DNA from: JAAZBW01 sp035647855
GTDB lineage: Bacteria; Actinomycetota; Actinomycetes; Actinomycetales; Actinomycetaceae
Length of the DNA stretch: 27,438 nt
Direction of reading: 5' to 3'
Assembly: GCA_035647855.1 (NCBI GenBank)
Contig: DASRMP010000011.1
Span: 1-27,438, forward strand
This document shows, one piece after another, positions 22,389-27,438 of the stretch. Every line of letters starts with the position of its first letter. Positions within the stretch are counted from its first letter, which is position 1. The notes under the pieces are model-generated. The model ran no database searches. It worked only from the letters and a program-made list of their open reading frames with translations, and was not told where the DNA came from. Made by a program: the position numbers and the translations under genes.

Positions 22389-22456
22389 TGCGGACCGGCG
22401 CGAGTGAGCCTCCCGAAGGTCTTCACGGCAAAGCGCTCCTGCGGGAGCATGGGGCC

Positions 22457-23740
22457 ATGACCCACGCGTTCGGCCTTGGCGGAATGGAAGTCGGCGTCGC
22501 CACCTCGGCGACCCAGATCGAGGGCGGCGCTGCTGCCACCATCTGGCATCGCTGGGCCGATCAGCCCGGAGGTGGCGCAGTGGACGGTTCCTCCCCCGCC
22601 GTCGCCTGCGACCACTGGAACCGCGTGGAGGAGGACACCGCGCTGCTGGCGTCTCTGGGAATCCGCCACTACCGGCTCGGGCTCGAGTGGGCGCGCATCG
22701 AGCCGCGCCCCGGGGAGTTCGACCACGACGCCATCGCACACTACCGCCGCGAACTGACCGGCCTCCGCGCCGTTGGCATCACCCCGCTCGTGACGCTGCA
22801 CCACTTCAACGATCCGATTTGGTTCTCCGACTCCGGCGGCTTCCTCGGCCCGGAGGCGATGCATGAGTTCACGCGCTACGTCCGCCACGCCGCCACCTCC
22901 CTCGGCGATCTGGTGAACGAGTGGATCACGATCAATGAACCGAACGTGTTCGCGCTGACGAGCTACTTCGACGGCAGCTGGCCGCCCGGCCACAGGTCCG
23001 TCACCGAGTTCCTCCGCGTCCAGACCGCGCTGGCGCGGGCTCACATCCACGCCTACATCCACCTGCACCGGCTCGTCCCCCACGCGCGGGTCGGCTTCGC
23101 GCAGCACCTGCGCTTCTTCGACCCGGTCAACCCCGCGAACCCTCTCGATCGCCTCTCCGCGGGCGTCACCAAACACCTCTTCCAGGACGCCGGCACGACG
23201 GCGTCGCTCGCCGGCCGTTTCCAGGCTCCCCTGGTGCGCCCGCGTGAGATCGGTCCCGGCCGGTACGCCGACTTCCTCGGCGTCAACTACTACAGCGGTT
23301 CCCTGATCCGCGGCATCGACTACCGCACCGCCGAGGGCGTTCCCGTCAACGACCTCGGCTGGGAGATCTCCCCGCAGGGCTTCGAACGGGTGCTCGGGGA
23401 GTACCACCGCCGCTATCGGCTACCGATCTACGTGACCGAGAACGGCACCGCCGACCGCTCCGATTCCTTCCGCTCCCGCTACATCTACGACCATCTCCGC
23501 GCGGCCGCCACGTCCGGGCTGCCCATCGAGCGGTACTACCACTGGACGTTCATCGACAACTGGGAGTGGGCGGAGGGTCAGACCGGGCGGTTCGGCGTCG
23601 TCGAACTGGACTTCGCGACCCAGGAACGCACGATCCGCGAGTCGGGGCGCTTCCTCGCGGACATCGTTGCCAAGCGGGGCGTCACGGAGGCATCGTACGA
23701 GCGCTGGGTCGCGCCGCAGACCTACCCGAGGAACGACTGA
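22457..23740 (+). CDS. Glycoside hydrolase family 1 (beta-glucosidase-like)
   Basis: This is a retaining beta-glycosidase that probably hydrolyses imported beta-glucosides or related disaccharides in the cytoplasm, as no signal peptide is seen. The 427-residue TIM-barrel protein has the GH1 N-terminal VGVATSATQIEGG, HWNRVEEDTALLASLGIRHY, RLGLEWARIEP, the acid/base E161 in WITINEPNVF, LGVNYYSG, and the nucleophile E328 in YVTENG. YYHWTFIDNWEWAEGQTGRFG is the C-terminal substrate loop. GGGAG lies about 10 nt before the ATG. A sugar symporter gene follows about 140 bp downstream, supporting uptake and hydrolysis as a pair. The exact sugar is not deducible. Confidence 0.95.
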   Translation: MTHAFGLGGMEVGVATSATQIEGGAAATIWHRWADQPGGGAVDGSSPAVACDHWNRVEEDTALLASLGIRHYRLGLEWARIEPRPGEFDHDAIAHYRRELTGLRAVGITPLVTLHHFNDPIWFSDSGGFLGPEAMHEFTRYVRHAATSLGDLVNEWITINEPNVFALTSYFDGSWPPGHRSVTEFLRVQTALARAHIHAYIHLHRLVPHARVGFAQHLRFFDPVNPANPLDRLSAGVTKHLFQDAGTTASLAGRFQAPLVRPREIGPGRYADFLGVNYYSGSLIRGIDYRTAEGVPVNDLGWEISPQGFERVLGEYHRRYRLPIYVTENGTADRSDSFRSRYIYDHLRAAATSGLPIERYYHWTFIDNWEWAEGQTGRFGVVELDFATQERTIRESGRFLADIVAKRGVTEASYERWVAPQTYPRND

Positions 23741-23862
23741 CGGCCCTCATCGACGTTCTCGGCGGCTGGTTCGGGCAGTACGAAGGCACCGGGGCGCACG
23801 CCGGGCAGCGACTGCTCGGGTATTTCGGATCGCGGCCGTATCTCGTGGAGCGCATCGATTGA
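23737..23862 (+). pseudogene. Coding-like scrap, possible C-terminal gene remnant
   Basis: After the GH1 stop, another frame reads about 41 protein-like residues, LTALIDVLGGWFGQYEGTG then HAGQRLLGYFGSRPYLVERID, ending in TGA at 23860-23862. There is no ATG, GTG or TTG near its beginning; the frame only continues upstream as a shadow of GH1. Composition and third-position bias look coding. It may be the tail of a gene whose front was lost when GH1 was joined here, or a small protein from a CTG start. I do not recognise the family. Confidence 0.3.
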
Positions 23863-23869
23863 GCGCTAG

Positions 23870-23875
23870 TACGCT
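23870..23875 (+). promoter_or_regulatory. Candidate -10 box of the GPH symporter gene (leaderless)
   Basis: TACGCT is followed by 6 nt and then the ATG at 23882, with no Shine-Dalgarno. The same hexamer at similar spacing precedes sulP. If real, the symporter has its own promoter and is not simply co-transcribed with GH1. Confidence 0.4.
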
Positions 23876-23881
23876 TCGGCC

Positions 23882-25288
23882 ATGACGGCGAAGAAGCCCG
23901 CCCTGAGCGCCGGCAACGAGACCAGCGTTGATGCCCGGCCCGGCGTGGCGAGACGGAACCGTTGGACGTTCGGAGTCGGAACCCTGGGCCGGGACATGGT
24001 CTACACGCTCCAGGCGATGTTCCTCATCGTGTTCCTCACGGAGATCCTGGACCTGCCCGATTCGACCATGTGGTGGGTCAGCGCCATCCTGCTCGTGGCG
24101 CGCATTTTCGACGCGTTCACTGACATCGCGATGGGCGGCGTGGTGGATAACACGCGCACACGGTGGGGGCAGTACAAGCCGTGGATCGTGGTTGGGGCGA
24201 TCGCGTCTGCGGTGATCACCGTGCTTCTGTTCGTGGACTGGGGGCTCCGCGGCGGGGCATTCGTTGCGGCGTTCGCGGTCACGTACGTGCTGTGGGGCCT
24301 GTCCTGGACCATGAACGACATCTCGTACTGGTCACTGCTGCCGGCGCTGACGCTCGACCGGCACGAGCGGGAGCGGATCGCGGCGCTCGCCAAGACGTTC
24401 GCCACGATCGGCCTGTTCATCGTGGTGGTGGCGATCATCCCCGCCACGAACGCGCTCGGCGGCGACGCGAGGGCGTGGACCACGTTCGCCATCGCCGTCG
24501 TCGTGATCATGCTCGCGGGGCAGTCCGTGACGCTGATCGGGGTGCGTGTGCCCCAACTCCAGGCGGAGCCACAGCACACAAGTGTCAAGGAGATCGTGCG
24601 GGCCGTGGTCCGGAACGACCAGCTCATGTGGGTGGCGCTCGCGATGCTGCTCTTCTACACGGGTTACACGACGACGACCTCGTTCGGCGTCTACTTCTTC
24701 AAGTACGCATACGGCGACGAGGGAATGTACGCACCGTTCGCCGCGGTCCTCGGTGTCTCGCAGCTCATCGGTTACGCGCTGTTCCCCGTGCTCCGACGGC
24801 GCCTGAGCCGGCGGCTGCTCTATACGCTCGCCACTGCGACGATTGCGCTCGGGTACGTCGTCTTCTTCTTCTCGCCGATGAATATGACTCCCATAGGGAT
24901 CGCCGGCGTGCTGTTGTTCGTGGCGCAGGCGTCTATCGTGCTACTGCTCATGGTGTTCATGACCGACTGCATCGAGTACGGCCAATGGAAGCTCGGCCGG
25001 CGCAACACCGCCGTCACGTTCGCGCTGCAGCCGTTCGTGGTGAAGGTGGCCGCGGCCTTCTCGACGGCGATCGTGGGATTCACCGTCATCCTTACCGGAA
25101 TCAATGAGGCGCAGTCTGCGGCGGACGTCTCCGAGAGCGGGCTCTTCGGAATGAAGGTCATGATGATGTTCGTGCCGCTCGGCATGATCGTGGCCGGGTA
25201 TCTGATCTATCTGTGGAAGTACCGCATCGACGAGGATTTCCACTCCCGGATCGTCACGGACCTGAGGGAGCGCGGCGAACTCGTGTGA
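23882..25288 (+). CDS. GPH-family sugar:cation symporter (MFS)
   Basis: This is an inner-membrane symporter of the glycoside-pentoside-hexuronide family (MelB/LacS/XynB-like) that imports glycosides with Na+ or H+. The 468-residue protein has about twelve hydrophobic segments. It carries the family loop ARIFDAFTDIAMGGVVDNTR followed by TRWGQYKPWI at about 78-107, whose Asp residues form the cation site, and YVLWGLSWTMNDISYWSLLP. In the second half MTDCIEYGQWKLGRRNTAV matches the conserved DxxEYxxxKTG-type motif. It has a polar N-terminus of about 30 residues and lacks an IIA-like C-terminal domain. Its neighbour GH1 suggests a beta-glucoside or oligosaccharide substrate, by inference. Confidence 0.93.
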   Translation: MTAKKPALSAGNETSVDARPGVARRNRWTFGVGTLGRDMVYTLQAMFLIVFLTEILDLPDSTMWWVSAILLVARIFDAFTDIAMGGVVDNTRTRWGQYKPWIVVGAIASAVITVLLFVDWGLRGGAFVAAFAVTYVLWGLSWTMNDISYWSLLPALTLDRHERERIAALAKTFATIGLFIVVVAIIPATNALGGDARAWTTFAIAVVVIMLAGQSVTLIGVRVPQLQAEPQHTSVKEIVRAVVRNDQLMWVALAMLLFYTGYTTTTSFGVYFFKYAYGDEGMYAPFAAVLGVSQLIGYALFPVLRRRLSRRLLYTLATATIALGYVVFFFSPMNMTPIGIAGVLLFVAQASIVLLLMVFMTDCIEYGQWKLGRRNTAVTFALQPFVVKVAAAFSTAIVGFTVILTGINEAQSAADVSESGLFGMKVMMMFVPLGMIVAGYLIYLWKYRIDEDFHSRIVTDLRERGELV

Positions 25289-25451
25289 GTCTCTCCAGTG
25301 AAACACGCCGGCGGTGGCCACCAACCCGCACGGTGCTGGATTCGGGACACTGAGCGGCCCGGGGAATCGGCTCACCGCGGGGCCGAAATCGCCAACGAGA
25401 TGGGCCGACGCGCCTGAACCTGTATTGCAGTGGGGTTTCGAGGTGCCAGAG

Positions 25452-25474
25452 AGGCTGTCGGGCTTTCGCGGGAG
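25452..25474 (+). repeat. 23-bp dispersed repeat, copy 2
   Basis: AGGCTGTCGGGCTTTCGCGG and onward matches 19 of 23 bases of the minus-strand sequence at 2282-2304. It lies 25 bp before element B. Confidence 0.5.
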
Positions 25475-25498
25475 GTCGCTTCCGTGGGTGCATTTGTT

Positions 25499-25767
25499 AC
25501 TTCTGTAGGAGTTTCGGCACCGCGTGCTGGTTTCCTGCGGTCCGGGGGTGCTTGTGAGTCTCCTCAACAGGCGGTGGAGCGACAACCGTAGGCGTTTGGC
25601 TTCTACTGTAGGCGTTTAGCACGTGTTGCACGCCTACGCTAGAAGCCCAACGCCTACAGTAGACGAATCCGTCGGTCCGGGAGGGCCGCGAACAGGGCAA
25701 AATAGGGCCAAATCCACCCCTTGACGGGGTGAAAGCCGGTCCACAGGGCAGAAACTCCGACAGTAGT
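25499..25767. repeat. Palindromic element B
   Basis: This 269-bp diverged second copy of element A is in the same orientation. The ends are a 20-bp inverted repeat (25499-25518 against 25748-25767, 17 of 20 matching). The centre is an inverted repeat at 25587-25614 / 25631-25658 around a 16-nt loop containing CACGTG. Shared landmarks with A, in order, are CTGTAGGNGTTTCG, GTCCGGGGGTGCTT, GTAGGCGTTT twice, AACGCCTACAGTAGACGAAT, GGAGGGCCGC, ACCCC(N5)GGGGT at 25716-25730, GCCGGTCCACAGG and GTGGCCGAAAGCCG just outside. It encodes no recognisable protein. Confidence 0.75.
25587..25658. repeat. Central palindrome of element B
   Basis: The 28-bp arms match at about 24 of 28 positions. At arm position 19, element B has A paired with T (25605/25640) where element A has T paired with A (10101/10136), a two-sided change that keeps the pairing. 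Confidence 0.8.
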
Positions 25768-25908
25768 GGCCGAAAGCCGCGGCCAAAGGGCCTGCAGGCG
25801 CCGTCGAACCGCCCGAACCTGCACCAGAGTGCCAAACGGTGGCCAAGCCTCAACATCCCAAGGCCCCATACTGATCATCGCTGATGCGGCTTTCATCTGA
25901 CTCAGCCA

Positions 25909-26838
25909 CTAGGCGCCTCCCAAACCCGACTTCCGCAGCATGGAAAGAGCCGTCTCGATATCGCCAATTTTCTCTCGAATTTCTTTCGCTGCGCCGGATG
26001 GCTTGTCGTCGACTCTTTTGTGTCGGGCGAGGGCCAAATTGAGCTCCTTACGCATCGCCTCGAGCGTTCTCAATTCGTCCCGACTGCGAGAATGCGGTCG
26101 CAGATTCCCCTTTGCGAGGGCCATTGCCTGGATAAAGACGACGTTCTGCTGCACAAGCGTTCGATTACCCGCCACCAGACTGCTCGCAGCAACTCCAGCC
26201 CCTCCGGCGGCTGCTACTCCTGCCACCATAGCCAACCCACCCAGCATGCCGCCGGGTCCCAATGCGGCGAGGCCCGCGACCAGTGCAGCCCCACCAGCGA
26301 GACCCACCGGCGCAATAATAGGTACAAGAAATGGCGCGGCAAATACGATGACGAGGCCAAGTGCTCCGAGGCCGGCCTTGACCATAAGACCAGCGAGCGA
26401 AGCATGAGACTTGCGAGCATCACGTACCGCCTTAGTGATCGCCGGCACCCATGTTGCTGGACATCCTAGATCGGCGGCGAACGCTTCGGTCGCAGCGAGT
26501 CTCGATTCTTCATCGATTGCAATCTGGAAAGGCTGGATCGGATTGCCGAGAAGCGCATTTATAACAAGACCCAATCGATCTTCATCACAAAAGGCGTTCT
26601 TCAGGAGATGCGTATTGTTTCGGTTTAGTGCGAGCTTGTTGTCGGGGACACCGGCACTGCGGAGATCCACCGCAGCCCTTCCGTTGACGATAAACCTAGC
26701 AGTATCGAACCGCTGCCGCTTCTTGGAATCTTTGAGATTTTCCGATACTCGAAGTGAAAATTGTGCTCCAGCAATCACGGCAAGGGTAGTCGCCTCAGCA
26801 TCGGTGGCACCGCCAGTCTTCCAGCCATCATCGGCCAT
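25909..26838 (-). CDS. Orphan protein with Gly/Ala-rich membrane segment
   Basis: I do not recognise this 309-residue protein. Residues 1-145 are mixed, with a basic patch (KDSKKRQRF at about 36-44). Residues 150-222 form one long hydrophobic Gly/Ala-rich region, starting as two likely helices (GALGLVIVFAAPFLVPIIAP) and continuing with glycine-zipper-like spacing (GLAGGAALVAGLAALGPGG). The C-terminal 60 residues are charged and probably coiled coil (RDELRTLEAMRKELNLALAR and IREKIGDIETALSMLRK). No signal peptide is seen. AGAGGA lies 8 nt before the ATG. Many codons end in A or T, unlike the rest of the window, which suggests horizontal acquisition. It stands alone between element B and an rRNA operon. 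Membrane-pore or stress-effector roles are conceivable but unsupported. Confidence 0.75.
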   Translation of the reverse strand: MADDGWKTGGATDAEATTLAVIAGAQFSLRVSENLKDSKKRQRFDTARFIVNGRAAVDLRSAGVPDNKLALNRNNTHLLKNAFCDEDRLGLVINALLGNPIQPFQIAIDEESRLAATEAFAADLGCPATWVPAITKAVRDARKSHASLAGLMVKAGLGALGLVIVFAAPFLVPIIAPVGLAGGAALVAGLAALGPGGMLGGLAMVAGVAAAGGAGVAASSLVAGNRTLVQQNVVFIQAMALAKGNLRPHSRSRDELRTLEAMRKELNLALARHKRVDDKPSGAAKEIREKIGDIETALSMLRKSGLGGA

Positions 26839-27258
26839 TGGAGTTGTTCCTCTCCGTGCTACCCATTCAGTGTGAACGATAGCAATCCACTCGACACGAT
26901 CTCGGGGTTTCGCAAGGACGATGTTCTTGGGCTCCTCGACCGTGTCTACGATGCCTTACGGATCGGCAGGCGGGTACTCCATCGGCTCCGTGCCCTCGCC
27001 ATTCCGCGCATCGCGGATAACCCCAGATGCCGATCACAGGGAGATCGCTCAGCATACATCCCCCACATCGTTGTGACGCGGGCAACAGCTATCCCAACGA
27101 GGACCCGAGATGCGACTCGGGACCGATTATCCGGCTCTCGGCCTCGAGGCGGCCGTCGGGGATCGGGGTGGCACACGCTGAAGGGGGACGCCGCGACGGC
27201 CCGAATCGGGACCGCATAGCAACGGAACAATACCCGGGGCGATTCTTGTCCGTGTACG
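26839..27258. other. Region between the orphan gene and the rRNA terminator
   Basis: About 420 bp contain no convincing gene. The minus-strand frame of the orphan gene stays open about 40 codons upstream of its ATG to a TAA at 26956-26958 but has no start codon. Short plus-strand frames exist from about 26869 but degrade into Arg/Gly-rich sequence. No RNA gene is seen. Confidence 0.5.
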
Positions 27259-27297
27259 CAAATAGGGGGAACACATCGTTTGTGTTCCCCCTATTTG
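27259..27297 (-). terminator. Rho-independent terminator of the rRNA operon
   Basis: A perfect 17-bp stem (27259-27275 with 27281-27297) closes a 5-nt loop, TCGTT on the plus strand. On the minus strand the descending arm ends CCCCCTATTTG. It lies 9 bp past the 5S 3' end, where rrn operons terminate. Confidence 0.85.
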
Positions 27298-27305
27298 GGA
27301 GGTGT

Positions 27306-27424
27306 GTTCGGCGGTGTCCTACTCTCCCACACCCTGGCGAGTGCAGTACCATCGGCGCTGGAGGGCTTAGCTTCCGGGTTCGGAATGGGGCCGGGCGTTT
27401 CCCCTCCGCTATGGCCGCCGTAAC
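27306..27424 (-). rRNA. rrf: 5S ribosomal RNA
   Basis: On the minus strand the sequence runs from GTTACGGCGGCCATAGCGGA to CACCGCCGAAC and contains the invariant CCCATTCCGAACCCGGAAG loop region and GGTACTGC. The two ends pair (GTTaCGGCGG with CCGCCGAAC) as helix I, which sets the limits at about 119 nt. The 23S and 16S genes would lie upstream, beyond the right edge of the window. Boundaries are accurate to a few bases. Confidence 0.96.
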
Positions 27425-27438
27425 TCTATGGAACCACC

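Larger units (their letters stand above)
25289..25908. other. Gene-free region carrying element B
   Basis: About 620 bp lie between the symporter stop and the convergent orphan gene. The first 160 bp show nothing clear; then come a dispersed 23-bp repeat and palindromic element B. The last 140 bp hold a GTGGCCGAAAGCCGCGGCC stretch that continues the similarity to element A's flank. Open frames on the minus strand here are generated by the element and are not annotated. Confidence 0.7.

Noticed and set aside
20666..23407. A 913-codon frame that would extend ilvD upstream through the GH1 locus
   Set aside because: Only the part from GTG 22375 matches IlvD. The extension is antisense to GH1, whose catalytic motifs are intact.
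26946..27230. Minus-strand 94-codon frame and plus-strand 152-codon frame before the rRNA terminator
   Set aside because: Both are Arg-rich with no Shine-Dalgarno, and neither matches a family. A plus-strand stretch around 26869-27010 looks mildly protein-like but degrades quickly.
27259..27297. The 39-bp inverted repeat as a mobile-element end
   Set aside because: Its place just past the 5S 3' end and its form fit an rRNA operon terminator better.

Overview
The window comes from a high-GC Gram-positive chromosome. It is almost certainly an actinobacterium of the Micrococcales/Actinomycetales type, judging by GC-rich third codon positions, gene families such as DUF3039, DUF2017 and DUF4916, the actinobacterial order clpS-DUF2017-murI-MBL-rph-rdgB, and a typical actinobacterial 5S rRNA. 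I cannot name the genus from sequence alone.

Layout. 1-475: gene-free and repeat-rich, with three 18-bp direct repeats, a cluster of GCGCACGATCGTCAC-type sites around a perfect 42-bp palindrome, and a 10-bp tandem repeat that runs into the stop codon of a SulP transporter gene (476-2230, minus). 2470-3416: a plus-strand pair, a DUF4916 Nudix-like protein and a DUF3054 membrane protein. 4041-7363, minus: a tightly overlapping housekeeping operon (clpS, DUF2017, murI, MBL-fold hydrolase, rph), with rdgB at its 3' end (3376-4041). 7459-8805: pncB (NAD salvage). 8828-9605, minus: a DUF3039 protein and an HU-type DNA-binding protein.

9606-10420 is a gene-free region packed with repeats, including a 288-bp symmetric palindromic element (element A). 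10421-18830, minus: a lipoate-ligase gene and a branched-chain amino acid cluster in transcription order ilvB-ilvN-ilvC-leuB-ilvE-cimA. It is preceded by a candidate attenuator, with a 17-residue leader peptide rich in Val/Ile and a strong hairpin. ilvD lies apart at 20666-22375. These genes together cover pyruvate to valine and much of the isoleucine and leucine branches. CimA points to an isoleucine route through citramalate, with LeuB likely serving both leucine and isoleucine. leuA and leuCD are not in the window.

19169-20471 holds a GyrI-like effector-binding protein (plus) and an NYN-domain putative RNase (minus). 22457-25288, plus: a family 1 glycoside hydrolase and a GPH-family sugar:cation symporter, probably a glucoside uptake and hydrolysis pair, with a small coding-like scrap between them. 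25289-25908 is gene-free and carries element B, a diverged second copy of element A. 25909-26838, minus: a lower-GC orphan gene encoding a Gly/Ala-rich membrane protein. At the right edge lie the terminator and 5S rRNA gene of a minus-strand rRNA operon whose other genes are outside the window.

The least explained feature is the A/B element pair: about 270-290 bp, six copies of a CTGTAGGCGTTT-like motif (three in each orientation) nested around a central palindrome of about 75 bp, kept despite sequence divergence. No known defence system or mobile-element protein gene was recognised.
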